Assembly: GCA_964542225.1 (NCBI GenBank)
Contig: CAZITO010000019.1
Coordinates: 1 to 28,533 of the forward strand
From: Scybalousia_A sp964542225
GTDB lineage: Bacteria > Bacteroidota > Bacteroidia > Bacteroidales > P3
Length of the DNA: 28,533 nt
Reading direction: 5' to 3'
The position numbers and the translations under genes were made by a program. The notes beneath the pieces were generated by a model. That model saw only the letters and a list, made by a program, of their open reading frames with translations, was not told the DNA's origin and made no database searches. Below are positions 8,758 to 16,094 of the stretch, in pieces (position 1 is the stretch's first letter; each line of letters starts with the position of its first letter).

Positions 8758-9687
8758 TTATTTCAATCTTGTGCGTTTAAGGAAGTAAGGCAATAAGACT
8801 TGGTCTAAACTTTTATTTATATCACACTCAACGAAGTCCAAACTCATATTCAAACAGGCTTGTTTTATTTGCTGAAACTTATAAGCAACAGCCTTATTAT
8901 AAGACGTTCGTATTTCTATTGGGTTCAATTTTATTTCCTCTTTGCTTTCAATATCAATGAAACGATAAGGACGATTTTTGTATAAAAATTCTTCCTCCAT
9001 ATTTTTATCTATACAATGAAATAAAATAACCTCGTGTTTATTGTATTTGAGATGTTGCAAAGCGTTAATTATATCTTGTGGTGTGTCTTCTTGCGAAAAT
9101 AAATCCGTAAATATTACCATCAAAGAACGTTTATGAGTCTGCTCTGCCAACCGATGCAACAGCGGAGATAAATGAGTAACCGCTTTTGTTTGTGCAACTT
9201 GCTCTGCATAAACTTGTTCCAACAAGGTAAATATGTATTTTTTATGAGCAAGATTTGATTTTATCTCCGAAATAAAATCTATTCTATCAGACAACAAAGC
9301 CAAACCAAAAGCATCCCTCTGTCTGTAAAGCATAGATACAAGAGTGGCAGCCGAGAGAATGGCATAAGTTATTTTATTGGGAGTTTCCGAATTTGTATTT
9401 TTATTAAAAGGGAAATACATCGAAGTGGAATGGTCTACAACCAACAGACATCGGAGATTTGTTTCCTGCTCATAATTTTTGAGAAATAATTTGTCAGTAC
9501 GAGCGAACAACTTCCAATCCATATATTTGGTATCCTCACCGGTGTTATATGGTTTGTAATCGGCAAACTCTACGGAAAAACCCTTGAAAGGACTTTTATG
9601 CAATCCTGCAATAAAACCCTCTACCCTCTTATTTGCTCTAAATTCAAGCGAGGAACAGCCGTTTATTTTTTCTAAATCAACGGACAT
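8758..9687 (-). CDS. DUF58 domain-containing protein (vWA-like)
   Basis: A 309-aa protein of the DUF58 family. The conserved core GFSVEFADYKPYNTGED followed by MDWKLFARTDKLFLKNYE is the family signature. A MIDAS-like D85-H-S87-T-S89 segment (VVDHSTSM) indicates a von Willebrand A fold that could bind a metal. DUF58 proteins are usually encoded with a MoxR-type AAA ATPase and BatA/BatB vWA membrane proteins, acting in metal insertion or envelope stress functions that are poorly defined. Here no MoxR or Bat gene is adjacent; the upstream neighbour, 49 bp away, is thioredoxin. No signal peptide or membrane segment is visible, so it is probably cytoplasmic. Confidence 0.85.
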   Translation of the reverse strand: MSVDLEKINGCSSLEFRANKRVEGFIAGLHKSPFKGFSVEFADYKPYNTGEDTKYMDWKLFARTDKLFLKNYEQETNLRCLLVVDHSTSMYFPFNKNTNSETPNKITYAILSAATLVSMLYRQRDAFGLALLSDRIDFISEIKSNLAHKKYIFTLLEQVYAEQVAQTKAVTHLSPLLHRLAEQTHKRSLMVIFTDLFSQEDTPQDIINALQHLKYNKHEVILFHCIDKNMEEEFLYKNRPYRFIDIESKEEIKLNPIEIRTSYNKAVAYKFQQIKQACLNMSLDFVECDINKSLDQVLLPYFLKRTRLK

Positions 9688-9736
9688 TCCTCAAAATGAA
9701 TACAATTGAATTTTTTCTCTCACTCAAAAAAAGTAC

Positions 9737-10051
9737 TTAAAGATACTTGTCTATCTTTTCAACGTAAGTAGATTTGGATTGGGCTCCAACCAATCTATCC
9801 AACAACTCACCATTTTTAATAAACAAAACAGTCGGAACATTTCTTATACCATATTTGGAAGTTAATTCGGTGTTTTCATCTACATCACACTTAACAATTT
9901 CAGCCTTACCCTCATACTCATTTGCCAATTCGTCAATGATAGGTGCTATATGTTGACAAGGACCACACCATGTCGCTCCACAATCTACTACCACAAGTTT
10001 GTCTGTACTAAGCAACTGCTCTAAAGTTGCATCTGTTATTTCTTTTGCCAT
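9737..10051 (-). CDS. trxA: Thioredoxin
   Basis: A 104-aa thioredoxin, typical length. The redox motif is C29-G-P-C32 in ATWCGPCQHIAP, and the cis-proline loop is RNVPTVLFIKNGE. There is no signal peptide, so it is a cytoplasmic dithiol-disulfide reductant for ribonucleotide reductase, peroxiredoxins and similar clients. An extra cysteine (C24) stands where the fold usually has FWA before the active site. The gene has its own promoter at 10079-10086 and is followed by the DUF58 gene after 49 bp. Confidence 0.95.
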   Translation of the reverse strand: MAKEITDATLEQLLSTDKLVVVDCGATWCGPCQHIAPIIDELANEYEGKAEIVKCDVDENTELTSKYGIRNVPTVLFIKNGELLDRLVGAQSKSTYVEKIDKYL

Positions 10052-10078
10052 AATACTTTACTCTTTTTTTGTTTTTTG

Positions 10079-10108
10079 CAAAGGTATTATAAATTTTAAT
10101 ACAACAAA
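10079..10108 (-). promoter_or_regulatory. Promoter for trxA
   Basis: Minus-strand -7 box TACCTTTG at 10079-10086, followed by CAAAA, with TTTG at 10105-10108 as the -33 element (spacer about 18). The trxA ATG is 27 bp downstream. Confidence 0.7.
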
Positions 10109-10139
10109 CAAAAATCAATATCTTTTTTTGCTATTTTTT

Positions 10140-10253
10140 GTTGGTTTGTATGTGTTGTTAGGAGTAAACATAAGTTAAGATTAGGACAAAATATCTTCTT
10201 TGGTTATACACTTAAACGTATATTAACTTATGATAACTTATTTCAACCTATGT
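10140..10253 (-). repeat. 10-bp-period intergenic repeat array (pnp-trxA gap)
   Basis: In the 270-bp gap between pnp and trxA, the minus strand reads units with a 10-bp period: TAGGTTGAAA, TAAGTTATCA, TAAGTTAATA (10221-10250). A further isolated plus-strand unit AAACATAAGTTAAG begins at 10167. The units belong to the same family as the arrays at 71-120, 17531-17590, 22135-22175 and 28212-28320. No coding sequence is visible in this gap. Confidence 0.5.
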
Positions 10254-10301
10254 AAAAAAAAGTTATGATAGGGGTCTATAAGAAACTTATCATAACTTTT
10301 T
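10254..10301 (-). terminator. Intrinsic terminator of pnp
   Basis: A perfect 14-bp stem (10257-10270 with 10288-10301; core AGTTATGATA/TATCATAACT) and a 17-base loop, followed on the minus strand by a run of T. It starts 21 bases after the pnp stop. The plus strand also ends the stem with T5, so it could act in both directions. Its arm contains the GTTATGATA word of the intergenic repeat family. Confidence 0.8.
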
Positions 10302-10321
10302 AATTATAGAATTAGAATTAT

Positions 10322-12565
10322 TTAGAATCTATCGGAATTTCTCCTTATGTTGTTATTGTTGTGAGGGTGATTTGGTTTTTTATCCGAGTGTTGAGCATTA
10401 CTTCTTGGAGCAGAAGGAGTGTGTTGTTTTTGTGGTTTTGGTTCAACATATCCTTCTGGTTTAGGAATAAGCACTTTGTGGGATAATTTAAATTTACCCG
10501 TTTGCTTATCTATTCCTATAAGTTTTACTCTTATCTCATCGCCTTCTTTCAAAACATCCTCAACGTTTTCTATGCGTTTCCAATCCAACTCTGTAACATG
10601 TAACAAACCTTCTTTGCCCGGCATAAATTCAACAAAAGCACCATAAGGCATTATACTTTTTACCGTAGCGTCATAAACCTCGCCAACTTCTGGCACAGCC
10701 ACAATAGCTCTTATCTTGGCAAGTGCTTTTGTTAAGCCCTCTTTATCTGCCGAGCATACTTGTACATTTCCAAATTCTCCAACCTCTTCTATGGTTATAG
10801 TTGTGTTGGTTTCTCTTTGCATTTCTTGGATAATCTTACCTTGAGGACCTATGATTGCACCAATAAATTCTTTAGGCACTTGCATAGCAACTATTCTTGG
10901 AACAAAAGGTTTGTAATCCTCTCTCGGTGCCGGCATGGTATCCGTTATAATGTTCAAAATATGTTCCCTGCCTCTTTTTGCCTGTGCTAAGGCTTGAGCA
11001 AGTATATCGTATGAAAGTCCATCACATTTTATGTCCATTTGGCAAGCCGTTATACCATCCTTTGTACCCGTTACCTTAAAGTCCATATCTCCCAAGTGGT
11101 CTTCATCGCCAAGTATATCGCTAAGAACAGCCCATTTACCATCCTTTTCAATTAAACCCATAGCAATACCGGATACAGGTTTTGTGATAGGAACACCTGC
11201 GTCCATCAAAGCCAAACAACCGGCACAAACCGTTGCCATAGAAGAAGAGCCATTTGATTCCAATATATCACTTACCAAACGTATTGTATAAGGGCACTTC
11301 TCTTCTGTTGGAAGCACTTGCTTTAACGCCCTCATAGCCAAATTACCATGCCCTATTTCTCTACGAGAAGTAGACTTATTGCCTTTAACCTCTCCCGTAG
11401 CAAATCCAGGAAAATTGTAATGCAAGATAAAACGGTTTGCACCCTCTATCATTGCTCCGTCTATGGTCTGCTCATCTAACTTGGTACCAAGCGTACAAGT
11501 TGAAAGCGACTGAGTTTCTCCTCTTGTAAAAATAGCAGAGCCATGAACAGAAGGCAAATAATCTACCTCTGCCCATATAGGACGAATCTCTTCAAGTTGT
11601 CTGCCGTCCAAACGCACTCTTTCGTTTAAGACCATGTTTCTCATAGCCTCTTTTTCTATATTTTTATAGTAACGATTAAGCATTACAGCATGCTCTTCCT
11701 TGTATTCATCCGTTAATGTGGCAAAGAATTCCTCTTTTATGGCTTCAAATTTTTCTCCTCTTTCGTGCTTTGATTTTATACCTTCTTTTGCAAGGTCATA
11801 ACATTTTTGATAACAAGCCTCATGCATTTGCTCTCTTATTTGCTCGTCATCTTCTTCGTGGCAATACTCTCTTTTAACAGTTTTACCTACCATTTGAGTC
11901 AATTCCTCTAAGGCTTGGCAATGTATTTTAATAGTCTCATGAGCAGTTTTAAGAGCCTCCAACATAACCTCCTCCGAAACCTCTTTCATCTCGCCCTCAA
12001 CCATCATAATATTATCCTTTGTAGCAGCAACTATAAGGTCAAGTTCGGCTTTTTCCTGCTCATTATAATCCGGATTTATCTTAAATTCTCCGTCTATCAA
12101 AGCAACTCTACACTCTGAAACAGGTCCATTAAAAGGAATATCACTGCAAGCCAACGCAGCAGCACCGGCCAAAGCAGCCAAAGCATCGGGAGGATTGTTT
12201 TCATCACCAGAAATAAGAGTTATTTGCACTTGAACCTCTGCATGATAATTCTCCGGAAACAACGGACGTAAAGCCCTATCCACCAAACGAGAAATCAAAA
12301 TTTCATATTCTGAAGGACGAGATTCCCTTTTGAAAAAACCTCCGGGAAACTTACCCATAGCAGCAAATTTTTCTTGATAATCCACACTCAAAGGCATAAA
12401 ATCAACATCTGCCCCTGCCTCTTTCTTTGCACAAACGGTTGCCAATATCATGGTATTACCCATTCTTACCACAGCAGAACCATCCGCTTGCTTAGCCAAC
12501 TTGCCAGTTTCTATTTCTATTTGTCTTCCATCCAACAAGTTAAAAATCTTCTTTATTCCTGTCAT
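10322..12565 (-). CDS. pnp: Polyribonucleotide nucleotidyltransferase (PNPase)
   Basis: A 747-aa phosphorolytic 3'-5' exoribonuclease. Domains in order: first RNase PH domain (about 10-140), all-alpha linker, second RNase PH domain (about 320-545, with FPGFATGEVKGNKSTSRREI and the metal-binding segment GDEDHLGDMDFKVTGT), KH domain with IIGPQGKII near 572, S1 domain from about 627 (GEVYDATVKSIMPYGAFVEF). The final ~40 residues form a low-complexity tail rich in Asn, His, Pro and Lys, so the protein is longer than the 711 residues of E. coli PNPase. It follows rpsO, the classic arrangement, but a terminator lies between them and no clear TAnnTTTG box was found in the 226-bp gap. Transcription may therefore depend on read-through or a non-consensus promoter. 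Confidence 0.98.
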   Translation of the reverse strand: MTGIKKIFNLLDGRQIEIETGKLAKQADGSAVVRMGNTMILATVCAKKEAGADVDFMPLSVDYQEKFAAMGKFPGGFFKRESRPSEYEILISRLVDRALRPLFPENYHAEVQVQITLISGDENNPPDALAALAGAAALACSDIPFNGPVSECRVALIDGEFKINPDYNEQEKAELDLIVAATKDNIMMVEGEMKEVSEEVMLEALKTAHETIKIHCQALEELTQMVGKTVKREYCHEEDDEQIREQMHEACYQKCYDLAKEGIKSKHERGEKFEAIKEEFFATLTDEYKEEHAVMLNRYYKNIEKEAMRNMVLNERVRLDGRQLEEIRPIWAEVDYLPSVHGSAIFTRGETQSLSTCTLGTKLDEQTIDGAMIEGANRFILHYNFPGFATGEVKGNKSTSRREIGHGNLAMRALKQVLPTEEKCPYTIRLVSDILESNGSSSMATVCAGCLALMDAGVPITKPVSGIAMGLIEKDGKWAVLSDILGDEDHLGDMDFKVTGTKDGITACQMDIKCDGLSYDILAQALAQAKRGREHILNIITDTMPAPREDYKPFVPRIVAMQVPKEFIGAIIGPQGKIIQEMQRETNTTITIEEVGEFGNVQVCSADKEGLTKALAKIRAIVAVPEVGEVYDATVKSIMPYGAFVEFMPGKEGLLHVTELDWKRIENVEDVLKEGDEIRVKLIGIDKQTGKFKLSHKVLIPKPEGYVEPKPQKQHTPSAPRSNAQHSDKKPNHPHNNNNIRRNSDRF

Positions 12566-12677
12566 CTCTAATAAATGAAATTAAAAAAAACATCTTTTTC
12601 TACGAGTGAAGCCCTGCCCATAGAAAACAAAACAACATCCAAAACATCTCTTATATTGATAAATAAATCAAAATGTT

Positions 12678-12690
12678 AAGCCTGCGGCTT
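12678..12690 (-). other. Small AAGCC/GGCTT hairpin in the rpsO-pnp gap
   Basis: A perfect 5-bp inverted repeat AAGCC-TGC-GGCTT 24 bases beyond the rpsO terminator. It has no T tract on the minus strand, so it is not a terminator by itself. It could be an RNA processing or stability element in front of pnp. Confidence 0.3.
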
Positions 12691-12713
12691 CAAAATAAGT
12701 AAATCATAAAACA

Positions 12714-12754
12714 TCAAAAAGGCAAATATGACACAGGTTCAAGTCATATTTGCC
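12714..12754 (-). terminator. Intrinsic terminator of rpsO
   Basis: A perfect 12-bp inverted repeat (GGCAAATATGAC at 12721-12732, GTCATATTTGCC at 12743-12754) with a 10-base loop, followed on the minus strand by TTTTTGATG. It lies 37 bases after the rpsO stop. Partial read-through into pnp is plausible. Confidence 0.85.
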
Positions 12755-12791
12755 GTAAGAATTTTTTATTTTTTATTTATTATCCTCATTA

Positions 12792-13061
12792 TTATTTTCT
12801 CAAACCTAATGCTTTGATTATGGCACGATATCTCTCAATATCTTTCTTTTTAAGATAATCAAGCATTTTTCTACGCTTACCAACCAAAAGAACCAACGCA
12901 CGATTTGTAAATTTATCGTTTTTGTGTTCCTTGCAGTACTCTGTTAGGTGTTTGATACGGAAAGTAAATAATGCTATTTGACCCTCTGCACTACCTGTGT
13001 CTTGTGCATTCTTACCATACTGAGCAAAAATCTCTTGCTTTTTCTCGCTTGTTAAATACAT
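12792..13061 (-). CDS. rpsO: 30S ribosomal protein S15
   Basis: An 89-aa protein of exactly the usual length for S15, which binds 16S rRNA early in assembly of the small-subunit platform. Family signatures are TGSAEGQIALFTFRIKHLTE and the C-terminal LVGKRRKMLDYLKKKD. It has its own promoter at 13151-13181 with a leader of about 80 bases, enough for the kind of structured leader through which S15 represses its own translation in other bacteria. A terminator follows, then pnp. Confidence 0.98.
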   Translation of the reverse strand: MYLTSEKKQEIFAQYGKNAQDTGSAEGQIALFTFRIKHLTEYCKEHKNDKFTNRALVLLVGKRRKMLDYLKKKDIERYRAIIKALGLRK

Positions 13062-13150
13062 CTTTTTCTTATATTTTTTTGTTTAACCATAAAGGACAAC
13101 GGTCAATTCTCTCTATCCAACCCTTATCCCATTTATCTAATTTCAGTTTG

Positions 13151-13181
13151 CAAAATTAGTATTTTTTTATATATCTGCCAA
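13151..13181 (-). promoter_or_regulatory. Promoter for rpsO
   Basis: Minus-strand -7 box TAATTTTG at 13151-13158, followed by CAAAC, with TTG at 13179-13181 as the -33 element (20-bp spacer). The promoter abuts the end of the CPBP protease gene, whose stop is at 13186. Confidence 0.7.
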
Positions 13182-13185
13182 CAAA

Positions 13186-14004
13186 TTAAACAAGAATATT
13201 TTCTTTTTCCAAATTATCTGATTCTTGTTTAGGCAAAGTTTTTCGTCTATATCGTTCGGACAATAAGATAAATCCAACAAAAATCAAAGCCGATAACAAC
13301 GTTATAGACCAATGAATATTTGAAGATTCATAGAGTACATCCTTATTTTCTTCATTGATTGATAATAGGAATAGCACTGCCAAAAAATTATTGAGAAAAT
13401 GAACAAATATATTTACCCATAAACTTTTGGAATAAAAGAAAAGCAAGCCTAACAACAACCCCAATATAAATCTTGACACAAAGTTGGCCATATCAAAATG
13501 AATCAAAGAGAAAACCATCGCTGTTATCACAATGGCGAGATAATCATTACGCACCCATTTACTTAAATCTCTTTGCAATATCCCTCTAAAGAACCATTCC
13601 TCAAACACAGCCGGTAAAATAGCGGCTCCAAACACTATGGCTACAACCTTTAATGGAGTGGGATTTTGACACAGTTGCAACAATGTTGTATCATTTTCCT
13701 CACTTGCAAATAACTCTACCAAAGGCAAAGAAACGAAAAGCATAGCAAAGGCTATCAAAAACCACCAATATTTGGTCTTTACAAACAAATTCTTACCCAC
13801 AAAAGTATTATCAAACAACTTATGATACATCATTATAGGAACTCCAAAAGACACTGCGGTTCCTATAATCAAAATCCCTATCATCTCATCCGTACAGATG
13901 TAATATATACCACCCAATAGAGCGGAACCTATCAATGCAACAAGATATAAGACAATAAGGGTTGCTATTTTAACTATAGTTTTGCTATCTTTATCCAAAG
14001 TCAT
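13186..14004 (-). CDS. CPBP family intramembrane metalloprotease
   Basis: A 272-aa polytopic membrane protein with about eight hydrophobic segments. It carries the three CPBP (ABI/CAAX protease) motifs: EEWFFRG with E135, E136 and R140; FSLIHF; and HFLNN near the C-terminus. The family are glutamate-dependent intramembrane endopeptidases related to Rce1. In bacteria roles range from prenyl-protein processing to bacteriocin self-immunity, and nothing here points to a particular substrate. It is the last gene of the mrp operon, 27 bp after the DUF2795 gene. The C-terminal tail is polar and cytoplasmic in appearance. Confidence 0.9.
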   Translation of the reverse strand: MTLDKDSKTIVKIATLIVLYLVALIGSALLGGIYYICTDEMIGILIIGTAVSFGVPIMMYHKLFDNTFVGKNLFVKTKYWWFLIAFAMLFVSLPLVELFASEENDTTLLQLCQNPTPLKVVAIVFGAAILPAVFEEWFFRGILQRDLSKWVRNDYLAIVITAMVFSLIHFDMANFVSRFILGLLLGLLFFYSKSLWVNIFVHFLNNFLAVLFLLSINEENKDVLYESSNIHWSITLLSALIFVGFILLSERYRRKTLPKQESDNLEKENILV

Positions 14005-14031
14005 AATAGAATAGAGTATAATAATTACTCC

Positions 14032-14253
14032 TTAATACTCCTCATCATCAAAAAAGAAATCCTCCTTTGTCGGATAGTCTGGCCAGATATCCTCTATACA
14101 ATCATAGACATCTCCCTCATCTTCTATTTCTCTTAAATTCTCAACCACTTCTGCCGGAGCACCGCTTCTTATTGCATAGTCTATAAGTTCTTCCTTTGTT
14201 GCCGGCCAAGGTGCATCCTCCAAATGAGATGCAAGTTCTAAACTCCAATACAT
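14032..14253 (-). CDS. DUF2795 domain-containing small acidic protein
   Basis: A 73-aa acidic protein matching the DUF2795 pattern, with PWPATKEELIDYAIRSGAP followed by a predicted helix and the motif YDCIEDIWPDYPTKEDFFF. Function of the family is unknown. The short conserved form is widespread in Bacteroidota, where it is a small cytoplasmic protein. It lies 41 bp after the cobalamin adenosyltransferase gene and 28 bp before the CPBP protease, within the same transcription unit. Confidence 0.85.
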   Translation of the reverse strand: MYWSLELASHLEDAPWPATKEELIDYAIRSGAPAEVVENLREIEDEGDVYDCIEDIWPDYPTKEDFFFDDEEY

Positions 14254-14294
14254 ATTCTTTGTTTTTATGTTTATTTATACAAAAAAATTAAATT

Positions 14295-14837
14295 CTACGC
14301 TTGCCAATAACGTTCGTTTCTGTGTTTGTCCTGCATAACTTTGCGAGCCAATACAAAAAAATAATCAGACAAACGATTCAAATATTTCAAAACATTAGCA
14401 TCCAACCCGTAAGTATCATAAACCTCCACACAAAGTCTCTCACATTTTCTGCACAAAGTACGAGCCATGTGTATAAGACAAGCCGTTTGAGAAGAGGATG
14501 GAATAATAAAGGCTTTTAATCTTGGTAGTTCCTCTTCCATTGCATCTATTTTTCTTTCCAAATAGGTTGTATCCGAGTCCAAAATTTTTTCCATTTTTTC
14601 CAAAATCTCTTTCTTCTCACAGGCTACTATACTCTCACAAACAAATAACTTGTTTTGTATAATGATGAACGTGTTCAGATAATCATCATTTTTCAACAAT
14701 GTACTTATGTATCCCATAAGACTTACCAATGCGTCTATTTCTCCGTATGCTTGCACCCTTAAGTCATACTTTTTCACACGCTCTCCCCCCACCAAAGAAG
14801 TTGTTCCCGCATCGCCTGCTTTTGTATATGTTGCCAT
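14295..14837 (-). CDS. Cob(I)alamin adenosyltransferase, PduO type
   Basis: A 180-aa ATP:cob(I)alamin adenosyltransferase that makes adenosylcobalamin, the cofactor of B12-dependent mutases and aminomutases. Signatures are the N-terminal ATP loop YTKAGDAGTTSLVGGERV, the segment RVQAYGEIDALVSLMG, the helix MARTLCRKCERLCVEV holding the conserved Arg and Glu, and the C-terminal LNRLSDYFFVLARK. The usual FILPGG turn reads FIIPSSS here, a departure worth noting. It lies 13 bp after the NifU-domain gene. Being in an operon with Fe-S maturation genes suggests a shared cofactor role, but this is inference. Confidence 0.93.
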   Translation of the reverse strand: MATYTKAGDAGTTSLVGGERVKKYDLRVQAYGEIDALVSLMGYISTLLKNDDYLNTFIIIQNKLFVCESIVACEKKEILEKMEKILDSDTTYLERKIDAMEEELPRLKAFIIPSSSQTACLIHMARTLCRKCERLCVEVYDTYGLDANVLKYLNRLSDYFFVLARKVMQDKHRNERYWQA

Positions 14838-14850
14838 ATTTTGTATTGTG

Positions 14851-15105
14851 TTATAGAGGTTTTATATTCTCTACAGAAACTATTTCCGGAATTGCATCCT
14901 TAATGGCCAATTCAACATTTTGCTTCAAAGTCATCATTGCATAAGGACAAGAACCGCAATGTCCTTGCAATTCAACATTCACAACTTTATCTTCCGTCAA
15001 AGAAACAAAAGCAATATCTCCACCATCCTCTTGTAAATAAGGTCTTATTTGCTCTATTGCGTTCTTTACTTTTGCTTCCAAAACTTTTCTTTCTTCTGAA
15101 GTCAT
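14851..15105 (-). CDS. NifU-like Fe-S scaffold protein
   Basis: An 84-aa protein consisting only of the NifU C-terminal domain. The cluster-binding motif is C50-G-S-C53 in GHCGSCPYAMMTLK, preceded by the conserved RPYLQEDGGDIAFV. Such proteins carry or deliver 4Fe-4S clusters to apo-enzymes. It lies 25 bp after mrp, an order common in Bacteroidota, and the two probably act together in Fe-S cluster transfer. Confidence 0.95.
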   Translation of the reverse strand: MTSEERKVLEAKVKNAIEQIRPYLQEDGGDIAFVSLTEDKVVNVELQGHCGSCPYAMMTLKQNVELAIKDAIPEIVSVENIKPL

Positions 15106-15130
15106 AACCTATTTTTTTTATTATGAGTTA

Positions 15131-15955
15131 CTATTTTACTTTTGCTATAATTTTATCTGCTATTTGATTAAAGGCTTCCAATTCAACACCACTTTCTTTC
15201 AAGGCAATAGGTGTGCCACTGTCATTGGCATTTGACACCTCGCAAGAAATAGGTATTTGTCCGAGAAAATCAACGCCCAACTCTTTGGAAAGCATCACTC
15301 CCCCATCTTTGCCAAAAATGTAATATTTATTTTGTGGCAATTCTTCAGGAGTAAAATAAGCCATATTTTCTATCAATCCAAGTATTGGAACCTTTATATC
15401 CTCATTATCAAACATATTTATTGCTCTACGCACGTCACTTACGGCAAGTTGTTGAGGGGTACAAACAAACACTGCACCCGAAGGAGAAAAACTTTGGACC
15501 AAAGTTAATTGTATATCACCCGTACCCGGAGGCATATCCAAAACAAGATAATCCAACTCACCCCAAGCCGTTTCACTAAGCAACTGGGTTAAAGCGTTGG
15601 AAGCCATAGGACCTCTCCACATCAAAGGAGCGGTATAGTCCACCAAAAAACCTATACTCATAAGTTTTATGCCATATTTTTCAATCGGAATCATTACCTC
15701 CCTCTCACCGTCTTTGGTAGCAAGTATTTCCGCTTTATCTATATGAAACAATGTAGGTAAAGAAGGACCATAAACATCGGCATCGGCAAGCCCGACTCTA
15801 TAACCTTTTTTGCTAAGAATCAAAGCAAGATTGGCAGCAACAGTGCTTTTACCTACTCCGCCCTTACCACTGCCTACGGCTATTATGTGTTTTATACCCG
15901 ACATGGATTGATTTATCATCTCCTGTCTTCTTTTCTTTTCTTCAAAAGGATTCAT
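15131..15955 (-). CDS. Mrp/ApbC-family Fe-S carrier P-loop ATPase
   Basis: A 274-aa ParA/MinD-like ATPase of the Mrp/NBP35 family. The deviant Walker A is SGKGGVGKST (residues 29-38). Further signatures are GLADADVYGPSLPTLF, MWRGPMASNALTQLL and LDMPPGTGDIQLTL. The protein starts almost directly at the ATPase domain, so it lacks the N-terminal MIP18 (DUF59) domain of about 90 residues that many bacterial Mrp proteins have. The segment after NMAYF reads TPEELPQNKYYIFG, without the CxxC that bridges a cluster in ApbC and NBP35. Neither feature looks like truncation: the upstream 139 bp hold a promoter and no coding sequence. It heads the operon with the NifU-domain protein. Confidence 0.92.
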   Translation of the reverse strand: MNPFEEKKRRQEMINQSMSGIKHIIAVGSGKGGVGKSTVAANLALILSKKGYRVGLADADVYGPSLPTLFHIDKAEILATKDGEREVMIPIEKYGIKLMSIGFLVDYTAPLMWRGPMASNALTQLLSETAWGELDYLVLDMPPGTGDIQLTLVQSFSPSGAVFVCTPQQLAVSDVRRAINMFDNEDIKVPILGLIENMAYFTPEELPQNKYYIFGKDGGVMLSKELGVDFLGQIPISCEVSNANDSGTPIALKESGVELEAFNQIADKIIAKVK

Positions 15956-15998
15956 ATTTTTAACTCTTTTTTATTCCTCCTATACTAAAAATTGTGTG

Positions 15999-16006
15999 CA
16001 AAAGTA
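15999..16006 (-). promoter_or_regulatory. -7 box of the mrp operon promoter
   Basis: Minus-strand TACTTTTG followed by CACAC, 43 bp before the mrp ATG. No good -33 TTG was found at the usual spacing. An AGGAGG occurs in the leader but 20 bases before the ATG, too far to be a normal ribosome binding site. Confidence 0.55.
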
Positions 16007-16094
16007 CAAAAATAAATTAAACTCTATTGGGTTATATCAAAAATAAAATTACCTCTATTATATAATAACTTAATAATAAAACATTTAATAAGTT

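Noticed and set aside
10052..10321. tRNA or other small RNA in the pnp-trxA gap
   Set aside because: No cloverleaf or T-loop consensus was seen; the gap is explained by the trxA promoter, repeat units and the pnp terminator.
15973..15981. AGGAGG upstream of mrp as a ribosome binding site
   Set aside because: It is 20 bases from the ATG, too far, and no other gene here uses a Shine-Dalgarno sequence.
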